From an uncultured Oscillospiraceae bacterium (GTDB lineage Bacteria; Bacillota; Clostridia; Oscillospirales; Oscillospiraceae), in NCBI GenBank assembly GCA_948616425.1, contig CAPGBJ010000020.1, positions 1-64,000 on the forward strand: 64,000 nt of DNA. Direction: 5' to 3'. Of the stretch, positions 16,501-24,635 are shown in pieces (within the stretch, counting starts at the first letter, position 1; each line of letters starts with the position of its first letter). Under the pieces are notes generated by a model. That model saw nothing but the letters and a program-made list of their open reading frames with translations, searched no databases and was not told where the DNA came from. Both the position numbers and the translations under genes were made by a program.

Positions 16501-17418
16501 ATGGACGCGATACAAAGAAGCCTGTTGGAACAGGTGGCCGGGCTCCACGAGGTGCCCGAGGGGGCCTATAACATCCGGGCCAATGGCCAGAAGGCGGGCC
16601 GGAATACCACCGCCAACATTGATATCATAACCAAAACGGACAAGGACGGCATTGACATTATTATCAAGCCGGGCACCAAGCATGAGTCGGTCCACATCCC
16701 GGTGGTGCTGAGCATGAGCGGTCTGAAGGATATGGTCTATAACGACTTTTTCATCGGTGAGGACAGTGACGTGACCATCATCGCCGGCTGCGGCATTCAC
16801 AACTGCGGCGAGCAGGTCTCGGAGCACTCGGGCATTCACACCTTCCATGTGGGCAAAAATGCCCGGGTGCGCTATGTGGAGCGCCACTACGGCGAGGGGG
16901 ATGGTACCGGCGAAAACATTATGAATCCAACCACCGTGGTGGAGATGGAGGAGGGGGGCTACATGGAGATGGAGACCACCCAGATTAAAGGGGTGGACTC
17001 CACCATCCGCACTACCACCGCCAAGCTGGGCCCCAAGGCTACCCTGATTATCAAGGAAAAGGTCATGACCCACGGCCAGCAGCTGGCCAAGTCCGACTTC
17101 ACCGTGGACCTGGACGGGGAGGGCTGCCACACCAATGTGATCTCCCGCTCGGTGGCCCGGGACCAGTCCAGGCAGATCTTCCTGGCCCGGATCAACGGCA
17201 ACGCCGCCTGCTACGGCCATTCCGAGTGCGACGCCATCATCATGGACGAGGGTGTGGTCTCCGCCATTCCCGAGGTCACCGCCAACTGTCTGGACGCCCA
17301 GCTGGTCCACGAGGCGGCCATCGGCAAGATCGCCGGGGAGCAGCTCACCAAGCTGATGACTCTGGGCCTGACGGAAAAAGAGGCAGAGGAACAGATTGTC
17401 AACGGCTTCCTGAAATAA
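16501..17418 (+). CDS. sufB: SufB/SufD-like scaffold of a minimal SUF (SmsB-type) system
   Basis: At 305 residues it is much shorter than classical SufB (about 470) and consists mainly of the beta-helix core: VHIPVVLSMSGLKDMVYNDFFIGEDSDVTIIAGCGIHNCGEQ, then GIHTFHVGKNARVRYVERHYGEG and HSECDAIIMDEG. The HNCGEQ and C-terminal SECDAII regions carry candidate Cys ligands. It forms the scaffold that SufC energises. Pairing with only a SufC ATPase is typical of clostridia and archaea. The name SmsB is my assignment from length and context. A GC-rich palindrome lies in the gap before it. Confidence 0.9.
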   Translation: MDAIQRSLLEQVAGLHEVPEGAYNIRANGQKAGRNTTANIDIITKTDKDGIDIIIKPGTKHESVHIPVVLSMSGLKDMVYNDFFIGEDSDVTIIAGCGIHNCGEQVSEHSGIHTFHVGKNARVRYVERHYGEGDGTGENIMNPTTVVEMEEGGYMEMETTQIKGVDSTIRTTTAKLGPKATLIIKEKVMTHGQQLAKSDFTVDLDGEGCHTNVISRSVARDQSRQIFLARINGNAACYGHSECDAIIMDEGVVSAIPEVTANCLDAQLVHEAAIGKIAGEQLTKLMTLGLTEKEAEEQIVNGFLK

Positions 17419-17423
17419 TAATG

Positions 17424-17455
17424 TAGGGGCCGCCGCCCTCGGCGGCCCGTTTTCA
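17424..17455 (+). terminator. Terminator after smsB
   Basis: A GC-rich hairpin (GGGCCGCC paired with GGCGGCCC) is followed by GTTTTC, directly after the smsB stop. Related GTAGGGGC...GGCCGCCC palindromes occur at 16430-16481, 20131-20156 and 22078-22103, so it belongs to a second dispersed palindrome family. Confidence 0.6.
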
Positions 17456-17543
17456 GAGCGGTCGCAAGGCGGGCGGGACGACCCGGCCCGCCGGTATACC
17501 ACGGTTGATGAAACCGGCTGCGTGGATGAACCCGGCTCCGCCG

Positions 17544-17622
17544 TGTAGGGCAAGGGCTCTGCCCTTGCCTAATCAGGTCACCGCCTCTGTAACGAGGCAA
17601 GGGCAGAGCCCTTGCCCTACAT
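17544..17622. repeat. Nested palindromic intergenic repeat, copy 3 (inverted centre)
   Basis: The arms are the same as copies 1 and 2 (TGTAGGGCAAGGGCTCTG and complement). The central part, ATCAGGTCACCGCCTCTGTAA, is the reverse complement of the centre of copy 1, so this copy is in the opposite orientation. It lies just upstream of the nnr ribosome site. Confidence 0.88.
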
Positions 17623-17660
17623 CACGTTCATTTTGTGTTGTTTTGGAAAGGAGCGCCAGC

Positions 17661-19391
17661 ATGTTACCCTTAGCCACCGCCGCCCAAATGAAGGAGCTGG
17701 ACCGCCAGGCCATCCAGGAGCGGGGGGTGTCCTCCCTGGAACTGATGGAGAACGCCGCCCAGGCCGTGGCCCGGGCTGTCTGGGAACTGCTCCAACCTGA
17801 AGTGGACAAGTTCGCCCCCATCGGCCACGGCCAGAGTGTGGTAATCTTTGCGAACCAAAAGGACGCCCCGCCCCCCACCGACGAGGAGCAGGCCCAGATG
17901 GACGAGATACGGGCCATCGTGGAGTCCAAGAACGACGACCCCACCCCCCGCGTCGCCGTGTTCTGCGGCCCCGGCAACAACGGCGGCGACGGCGTGGCCG
18001 CCGCCCGTCTGCTGATGGGAATGGGCCCCTGTCAAGTCCGGACCTTCTTTGTGGGGGACCGGGCTAAAATGACCCCGGACGAGCGGGCCATGGAAGAAAA
18101 ACTCCTCGCAGCCGGAGGCCGTCTGGAGGACTTTACCGTAGACATGACCGACCGCTCCACCCTGGAGGCCACCATGACCTACGAACAGCAGAAGCTCCTC
18201 ACCTGGCTGTCCACCTGCGACGTGATGGTAGACGCCCTCTTTGGCATCGGCCTCACCCGGCCGGTGGAGGGGGTGTTCCGCACCGCCGTTTTGCAGATGC
18301 GCAGCCGGTTGCGCTGCCCGGTGGTCTCCTGCGACATCCCCTCCGGGGTGAACGCCGACACCGGTGAGGTGCTGGGCGAGGCCGTCCAGGCCAAGGTGAC
18401 CGTTACCTTCACCCGGGGCAAGCCGGGACTGTACTCCGGGCCGGGGGCGGAGCAGGCCGGGGAGGTCCGCATTGTGGATATCGGCATCCCCCACGATTTG
18501 GAGCATCAGATGTTCTGGGCGCTGCCCCGGCTGGAGGTGATGCACCGGCCCGATTCCCAGCTTCCCCGCCGCCCCCGGAACGCCCACAAAGGGGATTTTG
18601 GAAAACTTTTCATCTTGGCCGGGAGCGAGGGCTACACCGGCGCGCCCGTCTTGGCGGCCCGGGCCGCCCTGCGCACCGGGGCGGGACTGGTGTACCTGGG
18701 GGTGCCCCGGGATATCTACCCCATGGTGGCAGTCAAGTGTGACGAGGCCATGCCCTTCCCTCTGCCCGAGGACGACTCCGCCATTTTAGAGAAGGTCAGG
18801 GGCTGTGACGTGGCCCTCATCGGCCCCGGCCTGGGACGCAGTGCCAAAGCGGAGCAGCTGGTGCTGTCCCTGCTGGCTGAGCTGGACATTCCCGTGGTGC
18901 TGGACGCCGATGGCATAAACGCCCTGGCGGGGCATATAGATGTACTGGACAGGCGGAGTGCCCCCACGGTGCTCACCCCCCACGAGGGGGAGTTTGCCCG
19001 GCTGACGGGGTGCGCCCTGCCGGTGAAAGACCGGCTGTCCGCCGCCCGGGATTTTGCCCGGGACCACGGCTGTATTCTGGTCCTCAAGGGGCAGGGCACT
19101 GTTACCGCTGCCCCCGACGGCTCCGCCTGGATCAACGCCTCTGGCAACCCCGGCATGGCCAAGGGCGGCTCCGGGGATGTGCTGGCCGGGATGACCGCCG
19201 CCCTGCTGGGCCAGAAGCACCTGCGTCAAGAGAGGGACAACACCGAGGAGCTGGTGACCGCCGCCGTCTGCTTCCACGGCCTGGCGGGGGACGCCTGCGC
19301 CCGGAGATTGGGGGAGTACGCCATGCTGCCCACCGACCTCATCGAGGCGTTGCCCCAGGTCCTGCGGGAGTGGACGGATGACGGACCGTAG
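17661..19391 (+). CDS. nnr: Bifunctional NAD(P)H-hydrate epimerase / ADP-dependent dehydratase
   Basis: The 576-residue protein fuses the YjeF N-terminal epimerase (about 1-240: ATAAQMKELDRQAI, VFCGPGNNGGDGVAAARLL, DALFGIGLTRPVEG) to the ribokinase-like dehydratase (about 300-576: ILAGSEGYTGAPVLAARAALRTGAG, NPGMAKGGSGDVLAGM). Together they repair hydrated, inactive NADH and NADPH. ATG 17661 was chosen because AAAGGAG precedes it; upstream in-frame sequence lies in the palindromic repeat. A charged segment (DAPPPTDEEQAQMDEIRA) inside the N-terminal domain looks like a lineage-specific insertion. Confidence 0.95.
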   Translation: MLPLATAAQMKELDRQAIQERGVSSLELMENAAQAVARAVWELLQPEVDKFAPIGHGQSVVIFANQKDAPPPTDEEQAQMDEIRAIVESKNDDPTPRVAVFCGPGNNGGDGVAAARLLMGMGPCQVRTFFVGDRAKMTPDERAMEEKLLAAGGRLEDFTVDMTDRSTLEATMTYEQQKLLTWLSTCDVMVDALFGIGLTRPVEGVFRTAVLQMRSRLRCPVVSCDIPSGVNADTGEVLGEAVQAKVTVTFTRGKPGLYSGPGAEQAGEVRIVDIGIPHDLEHQMFWALPRLEVMHRPDSQLPRRPRNAHKGDFGKLFILAGSEGYTGAPVLAARAALRTGAGLVYLGVPRDIYPMVAVKCDEAMPFPLPEDDSAILEKVRGCDVALIGPGLGRSAKAEQLVLSLLAELDIPVVLDADGINALAGHIDVLDRRSAPTVLTPHEGEFARLTGCALPVKDRLSAARDFARDHGCILVLKGQGTVTAAPDGSAWINASGNPGMAKGGSGDVLAGMTAALLGQKHLRQERDNTEELVTAAVCFHGLAGDACARRLGEYAMLPTDLIEALPQVLREWTDDGP

Positions 19392-19554
19392 GGACGGATC
19401 TGATCCGGCCGCCGTCTCTGCGCCCACACCTATGGTCCGCGGCGGTTAGGGAGGCATCATCTGCCGCGGACGATTGAGACATGGGGAGAGGGCTGCTTCA
19501 TGAGAGGTCACTACATAGGATTCAACAACCAATCCTGATTTTGGAGGTATCACT

Positions 19555-20133
19555 GTGCGCAAACTTCTGCTTTGCGTACTAATGACAACCCTCCTGCTGG
19601 CCAGCTGCGGCACAGCGGGGGTGAGCGAGGCGGAGGAACTGGCCCTGACCATCCGGGGGGAGTATCTGGCTATGGACAGATGTGCGGCGCAAGCATCCAT
19701 CACCGCGGACTACGGAAGACGGGTGTATGAATATGGAATGGCCGTCTCGGTGGATGGGGAAGAGACCCTTTTAACCCTTTCCAAACCAGAGACCGTGGCG
19801 GGGCTGTGCGCCAGGCTTACTGGAGAGAAAAATTTGCTGGAGTTTGACGGTGTTGCACTGGAGACTGGTCCGCTGGATGAAAACGGGTTGACTCCCGTTT
19901 CTGCTGTCCCTGCCTTGCTGGAGGCGGCCCGCTCTGGCTACATCACCACCTGCGGCCTGGAGGAGGACGGAACTGTCCTCCGGGTGGACTGCGGCGACCC
20001 GGCCGGAAGTCCCGGTTCAGGTACTGAGATTGTTTTGTGGTTTGACGCCGCTACCCACGCGCTTACCCGGGGTGAAATATCGGTGGATGGGTTCCGGGTG
20101 ATTTTGTGCCAGTTTTCCGGGTTTACATGGTAG
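19555..20133 (+). CDS. Small lipoprotein, function unknown (LolA-like fold possible)
   Basis: A 192-residue protein from a GTG with GGAGG upstream. The signal peptide ends in LLLASC, so Cys18 should be lipidated. The rest is a chain of short beta strands (YGRRVYEYGMAVSVDGEETLLTL, GTEIVLWFDAATHALTRGEISVDG) reminiscent of LolA/LppX-like lipoprotein folds. That likeness is only by eye. It lies between nnr and alr in the same direction. Confidence 0.75.
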   Translation: MRKLLLCVLMTTLLLASCGTAGVSEAEELALTIRGEYLAMDRCAAQASITADYGRRVYEYGMAVSVDGEETLLTLSKPETVAGLCARLTGEKNLLEFDGVALETGPLDENGLTPVSAVPALLEAARSGYITTCGLEEDGTVLRVDCGDPAGSPGSGTEIVLWFDAATHALTRGEISVDGFRVILCQFSGFTW

Positions 20134-20215
20134 GGGCGGCCTGTGGCCGCCCGCCAATATTTGTGCCGTTTCCATTCGGGTGGTCCCGGGCCGCCCTTAC
20201 GAAAGAGGGATACCC

Positions 20216-21376
20216 ATGAAAGATAGAAGAATGGTCCGCACTTGGGCGGAGGTCAATTTGGACGCCCTGGCCCACAACTACCGCCTTTTGCGGGGTTTGG
20301 CCCAGAAGGACAAGTTTTTAGGGCTGGTGAAGGCCAACGCCTACGGCCATGGGGCGGTGCCCATTGCGAGAAAATTACAGCAGTTGGGGGCAGATATGCT
20401 GGCAGTGGCCTGTTTGGATGAGGCCATTCAGCTGCGGGAGGGAGGAATAGCAATTCCCATTCTGTGCCTGGGACAGACCCCGCCGGAGCTGGCCTCTGAG
20501 CTGCTGGAGTACAGCATAACCCAGACGGTGGGCGACCTGGAGACGGGAGAGGCCCTGTCTGCCGCCGCCGCGACCGCCAGGAAGACGCTGAACATCCATG
20601 TGAAGGTGGACACCGGCATGGGGCGGCTGGGATTCCTCTGGCTGGATGAGAACTCGTCCCCGACAAACGGGGAGGACTGGGCCTTCCGCCAGACGGACCT
20701 TTATAAACTGTGCTGCCTGCCCAATCTGCACATCGAGGGCATGTTCACCCACTTTGCCAACGCCGATGGAGATGAGGCGTATACCATGACGCAGCTGAGC
20801 CGGTTTCTGGATCTGCGGGAGCGGATGGAGCGATGGAATGTCTGCCCTGAAATTTGCCATTGCGCTGCTAGCGCCGCTGTGTTAAACTATGATCAGACTT
20901 ATATGAACATGATCCGTCCTGGCATTGCCCTGTACGGCTATGTGCCCGACCCCTCGGTGAAGAACCCGGGCTTAAAGCCGGTGATGACGGTAAAAAGCCG
21001 GATCGCCGTGGTCCGGGACCTGCCTGCCGGGGCGAAGATCAGCTACGGCTGCACCGCCACTCTGGAGCGGGACTCCAGAATCGCCGTCCTGCCCATGGGC
21101 TACGGCGACGGCCTGCCCCGGGCCCTGTCCAACCAACTGGAGGTGCTCCTCGGGGACAAGCTGTGTCCCGTCCTGGGCCGCATCTGCATGGACATGTGCA
21201 TGGTGGATGTGACCGACGCCCCCGGTGTGAAAGCGGGGGATGAGGCCGAAATCTACGGCCCCGGACTGACGGACTGGGCGGCGGAGCTGGCCGGCACCAT
21301 CTCCTATGAATTATTGTGTCAGCTCACACCCCGGCTTCCCCGCATCTATTTGGAAGGTGGGACCGTAATTCTCTGA
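20216..21376 (+). CDS. alr: Alanine racemase
   Basis: The 386-residue PLP enzyme makes D-alanine for peptidoglycan. It shows the PLP-Lys in FLGLVKANAYGHGAV near the N-terminus, HVKVDTGMGRLGF, MFTHFANAD, the catalytic Tyr in KISYGCTATLERDSRIAVLPMGYGDGLPR and LGRICMDMCMVDVT in the C-terminal beta domain. ATG 20216 has GAGGG upstream; an earlier in-frame start falls inside a palindrome. A mazF-type gene follows, as in many Firmicutes. Confidence 0.97.
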   Translation: MKDRRMVRTWAEVNLDALAHNYRLLRGLAQKDKFLGLVKANAYGHGAVPIARKLQQLGADMLAVACLDEAIQLREGGIAIPILCLGQTPPELASELLEYSITQTVGDLETGEALSAAAATARKTLNIHVKVDTGMGRLGFLWLDENSSPTNGEDWAFRQTDLYKLCCLPNLHIEGMFTHFANADGDEAYTMTQLSRFLDLRERMERWNVCPEICHCAASAAVLNYDQTYMNMIRPGIALYGYVPDPSVKNPGLKPVMTVKSRIAVVRDLPAGAKISYGCTATLERDSRIAVLPMGYGDGLPRALSNQLEVLLGDKLCPVLGRICMDMCMVDVTDAPGVKAGDEAEIYGPGLTDWAAELAGTISYELLCQLTPRLPRIYLEGGTVIL

Positions 21377-21413
21377 AAATTCGTTGAAAAGTCTATAGAC
21401 AGGCCTCCAAGCG

Positions 21414-21660
21414 GCCTGTCCACCCCCGTGACCGTCCGACTTGTCCGGACATAGGATGAGGTGGAGCACAGGGGTATTGAGCTCCTGGGGCAGCAGGGTG
21501 CGGCGGGCTCTGGAGTGGGCTGGGGCCGCTATGGCCATTTGAAAGCTCAAATTCTTTTTTCTGGAGAGGTATAAGGCCCGCCGCCCCGTGGGAGAATCAT
21601 AGTACAGCGTTACATAAGTCCGGTCCGGCTGTAACGCGGTGCTATCTTCCAGCGGAGTGT
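21414..21660 (-). other. Possible coding remnant on the minus strand
   Basis: The gap between alr and mazF holds no + strand gene. The minus strand has an open frame with GC-rich third positions (readable as TPLEDSTALQPDRTYVTLYY and, further on, LYLSRKKNLSFQMAIAAPAH). The frame overlaps both neighbours and has no clear ribosome site. I do not recognise the product. It may be a decayed gene or chance. Confidence 0.25.
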
Positions 21661-21662
21661 GA

Positions 21663-22034
21663 GTGTACTTGGATAACAGCGTGAAACGAGGCGACATCTT
21701 CTACGCCGATCTAAGCCCTGTGGTGGGCAGCGAGCAGGGGGGCGTACGCCCTGTCCTTATTGTGCAGAACGACACCGGCAACCGGCACAGTCCTACCGTT
21801 ATTGCGGCGGCTATCACCTCCCAGACCGGGAAGGCCCGGCTGCCCACCCATATCTCGGTGGCGCCTTTGAGTTGTGGCCTGCCCAAGGAGTCGGTGATCC
21901 TGCTGGAGCAGGTGCGCACTTTGGATAAGCGGCGCCTGCGGGAAAAGATGGGCCGCCTGGATGACAGTGTCATGCGCCAGGTGGATGCCGCTATTGCCGT
22001 GAGCTTTGGCCTCCACCCGGAGACTATGGTGTGA
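21663..22034 (+). CDS. mazF: MazF/PemK-family endoribonuclease toxin
   Basis: The 123-residue protein shows the MazF core: VKRGDIFYADLSPVVGSEQGGVRPVLIVQND, then TVIAAAITSQTGKARLPTHI and SVILLEQVRTLDKRRL. MazF cuts mRNA at short sequence motifs. The GTG at 21663 has GGAG upstream; GTG 21681 is an alternative. Downstream of alr the usual order is alr-antitoxin-mazF, but no ribbon-helix-helix antitoxin gene is visible in the 286-bp gap. Confidence 0.9.
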   Translation: MYLDNSVKRGDIFYADLSPVVGSEQGGVRPVLIVQNDTGNRHSPTVIAAAITSQTGKARLPTHISVAPLSCGLPKESVILLEQVRTLDKRRLREKMGRLDDSVMRQVDAAIAVSFGLHPETMV

Positions 22035-22122
22035 GGGTGGCTTAGGCTGCCGATAGACAGGTTTCAGTAGCAGTGCGTGGGCGGCCCCAGGCCGCCCTTA
22101 CATAGAAGGAGAACGTATACAT

Positions 22123-22656
22123 ATGAAAAGAATGGACAAAAGATGGACCATCTGGCTGGGTGCGCTGACCCTTTCCGCCGCGCTGCTGGGGAGCGGGGCG
22201 GCACTGGCGGCCGGAGGCGGGCAGAATGACCCGCTGGTTACCCTCAGCTATCTGAATCAGACCGCCATTCCCCAGGTTGTGAAGCAGGTGGAGGATAAGG
22301 TGGCCGCCAGACAGAAGGAGCTGGAACAGGCCTTGGCGGACCAGATCAACCAGTATAAGCAGCAGGGGGGACAGGGCGGAGGCGCCGTCAACGCGACCTA
22401 TACCCTGGTGACCATGAGCAGCGGCCAGGTGATGTCCCTGGATGTGGGCTGTGAGGTGCTGCTACGGGTGGGCAGCGCTGAGGTGCGGGCAGACAGCAGT
22501 CCGGCCCTCATTGATTTATCCAGCGGAGGGACGGTTAACACGGGTGCGTCTCTGACTAAAAATCATCTGTATATGTCTACCATTGAAGGGCGTACCATCA
22601 CTGCTTCGGCCAGCACTGTGAAGCTGCTGGTCCGGGGCGGGTACTCGGTCGCATAG
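22123..22656 (+). CDS. Exported protein of unknown function
   Basis: The 177-residue protein has a signal peptide (LGALTLSAALLGSGAALAAGG) and no lipobox. A predicted coiled coil (QVVKQVEDKVAARQKELEQALADQINQYKQQ) is followed by a Gly-rich turn and a beta-rich domain (YTLVTMSSGQVMSLDVGCEVLLRVGSAEV, LYMSTIEGRTITASASTVKLLVRGGY). The last part resembles small extracytoplasmic domains common in clostridia. A terminator follows. I cannot assign a function. Confidence 0.75.
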   Translation: MKRMDKRWTIWLGALTLSAALLGSGAALAAGGGQNDPLVTLSYLNQTAIPQVVKQVEDKVAARQKELEQALADQINQYKQQGGQGGGAVNATYTLVTMSSGQVMSLDVGCEVLLRVGSAEVRADSSPALIDLSSGGTVNTGASLTKNHLYMSTIEGRTITASASTVKLLVRGGYSVA

Positions 22657-22669
22657 ATGGAGAAGAACG

Positions 22670-22698
22670 CACCCGCCCGGGAAAATCCCGGACGGGTG
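22670..22698. terminator. Bidirectional terminator between convergent genes
   Basis: A 13-bp GC-rich stem (CACCCGCCCGGGA with TCCCGGACGGGTG, one mismatch, loop AAA) lies between the stop codons of the exported protein (+) and the RNHCP gene (-). Confidence 0.75.
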
Positions 22699-22705
22699 TG
22701 TTGTG

Positions 22706-23134
22706 TTATTCCATCAGGCTGCCTGACCCGCCCATCAAGATGGTAAGCTTTTCAATATGCTCCAGCGGGAATGGCGGCTGAGCCAGAGGCTTCAAGGCCA
22801 CAGACATCAGCTTCATAGGGTTGTCGTCGGCGGCGGTGCGGTTGGAGTTGAGCTTGCCGCAGCGGCGGCAACGGTGGATGATGGCCCATTCGCCGCCCTT
22901 GCGTACCCACACGCCGATGGGCTCCATAATTCCTCCGCAGTCGGAGGCCCGGTCCCCGGGCTCCTCGTCCACGTGGAGGCTGCACAGGCAGTTTGGGCAG
23001 TGGTTGCGGTGGGCGCTGCCCGCCGCCTCAGGGACGACGGGCCGGCCGCACACCTTGCAGGTGAAGCTGTCATGGCAGGGGTGAGTTTTAAAATAGCCTT
23101 TTTCAAATAATTTCCGTTTATTTTCCCGATTCAT
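22706..23134 (-). CDS. RNHCP-domain zinc-ribbon protein
   Basis: The 142-residue protein carries two paired-Cys knuckles: FTCKVCGRPVVPEAAGSAHRNHCPNCLCSLHVD, which includes the name-giving R-N-H-C-P motif, and HRCRRCGKLNSNRTAADDNP, plus DCGGIMEPIGVW. These would bind zinc. The biochemical role of the RNHCP family is not established. The gene has a strong AGGAGG site and is preceded by a short leader ORF and a hairpin (see 23169-23242). Confidence 0.88.
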   Translation of the reverse strand: MNRENKRKLFEKGYFKTHPCHDSFTCKVCGRPVVPEAAGSAHRNHCPNCLCSLHVDEEPGDRASDCGGIMEPIGVWVRKGGEWAIIHRCRRCGKLNSNRTAADDNPMKLMSVALKPLAQPPFPLEHIEKLTILMGGSGSLME

Positions 23135-23168
23135 GGAATATTTTCCTCCTAAAAGATGATCTCTCTTT

Positions 23169-23242
23169 CGGGAGGCTCGCAGAGTGATGGGGCGAAACCT
23201 CCCGGTTTAACCCACACGCTCCGAATCAAAATAGTAGTTCAT
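23169..23242 (-). promoter_or_regulatory. Possible leader peptide and hairpin upstream of the RNHCP gene
   Basis: On the minus strand an 11-codon ORF (23242-23207) encodes MNYYFDSERVG and has AAAGGAG at good spacing. An inverted repeat follows (CGGGAGG and CCTCCCG, 23204-23169), and then the RNHCP start at 23134. A well-translated short peptide followed by a hairpin and a gene is the layout of attenuation leaders, such as those of antibiotic-inducible genes. The role is inferred. Confidence 0.4.
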
Positions 23243-23460
23243 AGCTGCTCCTTTCCTGATTTGCCCTGGCGGTATGTGTGCCGATCAGCTTTTTCAATCT
23301 AATACCGGGTATGTGTTCTCAAAAAGTCGGATCAGACCACAGGTCATCGCCTTTTGGATGCCGGTGTGATCTGGTTCGGTCGGCACATCTGTCACCCTTT
23401 CTGCTGCGGTGACAATTTTATGATAGCATAGAAAACCCCCGTTGTCGAGGGGATTTTTTA

Positions 23461-23489
23461 TTGCAATTCTGCTTTCTGGCGAGTATAAT
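23461..23489 (+). promoter_or_regulatory. asnA promoter
   Basis: TTGCAA (23461-23466), 17 bp, TATAAT (23484-23489): a near-consensus promoter with the asnA start about 30 bp further on. Just upstream, AACCCCCGTTGTCGAGGGGATTTTTTA (about 23434-23461) is a terminator-like hairpin. The rest of 23243-23433 shows nothing I recognise. Confidence 0.75.
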
Positions 23490-23521
23490 GGGAAAATCCG
23501 AGGAGAAAAGGAGTTTTCGCA

Positions 23522-24535
23522 ATGAGAGATATCAGACTGCCCCAGGGCTACAGACCCCTGTTGTCCATCTATGAAACCCAGAAGGCCATCGACCTGGGCA
23601 ACCGGCTCTTTGCCGACAAGCTGGCCGGAGCACTGCGGCTGCACCGGGTCTCTGCCCCCCTGTTTGTCTCTGCCGCCTCCGGCCTGAACGACGACTTGAA
23701 CGGCGTGGAACGGGCGGTGGCCTTCGATATCAACGGCGTGGAAGGGGATGCCGCTGTGGTCCACTCCTTGGCCAAGTGGAAACGATTTGCCCTGAAACGC
23801 TACCAGTTCCATGTGGGGGAAGGGCTGTATACCAATATGAACGCCATCCGTCGGGATGAGGAGTTGGACTCCCTCCACTCCGCCTATGTGGACCAGTGGG
23901 ATTGGGAGAAGATTATTGACCGGTCAGAGCGGAATGTAGACTGTTTAAAGCGGACGGTGTGCTCCATTGTAAACGCCCTGTTTGAAACCCAATCCTTTTT
24001 GCGCACCGTCTTTCCCCAGCTGTGCGTTCTGCCGCTGGTGTCTACCGATATTGCTTTTATCACAACCCAGGAGCTGGAGGACCAATTTCCTGATCTGGCC
24101 CCCAAGGAGCGGGAGGACGCCTTTGTGAAGGACCACCCCACCACCTTCCTCATGGGCATCGGCGGAACATTGAAGTCGGGCAGACCCCATGACGGTCGGG
24201 CCCCCGATTACGACGACTGGGATTTGAACGGGGATCTGCTGGTGTGGGACAGCGTGAGCCAGCGATCCTTTGAGCTGTCCTCCATGGGCATCCGGGTGGA
24301 CGAGGAGAGTCTGGCCCGCCAGCTCAAGCTGGCGGGCTGTGAGGGGCGCCGGGAGCTGCCCTTCCACAAAATGCTGCTGAATGGGGAACTGCCTTTGACC
24401 ATGGGGGGCGGCATTGGCCAGAGCCGGGTGTCTATGCTGCTGCTGGGCAAGGCCCATATCGGCGAGGTCCAGTCCTCCCTATGGGACGAGGAGAATATTC
24501 AGGCCGCCGAAGAGGTGGGGATCACGCTGCTGTAA
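23522..24535 (+). CDS. asnA: Aspartate-ammonia ligase (asparagine synthetase A)
   Basis: The 337-residue class II synthetase-like enzyme makes L-asparagine from aspartate, ammonia and ATP. Recognisable blocks are RPLLSIYETQKAIDLGNRLF, AVVHSLAKWKRFALKRYQF, GLYTNMNAIRRDEELDSLHSAYVDQWDWE and the C-terminal LTMGGGIGQSRVSMLLLGKAHIGEVQ. The length is normal. AAGGAG lies 8 nt before the ATG, and a good promoter is visible. It looks monocistronic. Confidence 0.97.
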   Translation: MRDIRLPQGYRPLLSIYETQKAIDLGNRLFADKLAGALRLHRVSAPLFVSAASGLNDDLNGVERAVAFDINGVEGDAAVVHSLAKWKRFALKRYQFHVGEGLYTNMNAIRRDEELDSLHSAYVDQWDWEKIIDRSERNVDCLKRTVCSIVNALFETQSFLRTVFPQLCVLPLVSTDIAFITTQELEDQFPDLAPKEREDAFVKDHPTTFLMGIGGTLKSGRPHDGRAPDYDDWDLNGDLLVWDSVSQRSFELSSMGIRVDEESLARQLKLAGCEGRRELPFHKMLLNGELPLTMGGGIGQSRVSMLLLGKAHIGEVQSSLWDEENIQAAEEVGITLL

Positions 24536-24635
24536 CCCCCTCACGTTGCAAGGGGAGTCCCCTGTGCAGAGGTGGCAGCACGGCAAAGCCGTGGCGGAGG
24601 ATTGTGTTTCATGAAGTGGAACGAAAGGAGAGGCC

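Noticed and set aside
24536..24635. Cobalamin or SAM riboswitch upstream of the metH activation gene
   Set aside because: Only a short GC-rich hairpin (ACGGCAAAGCCGT) is present; no B12 box or SAM-type core was recognised in the 100-bp gap.
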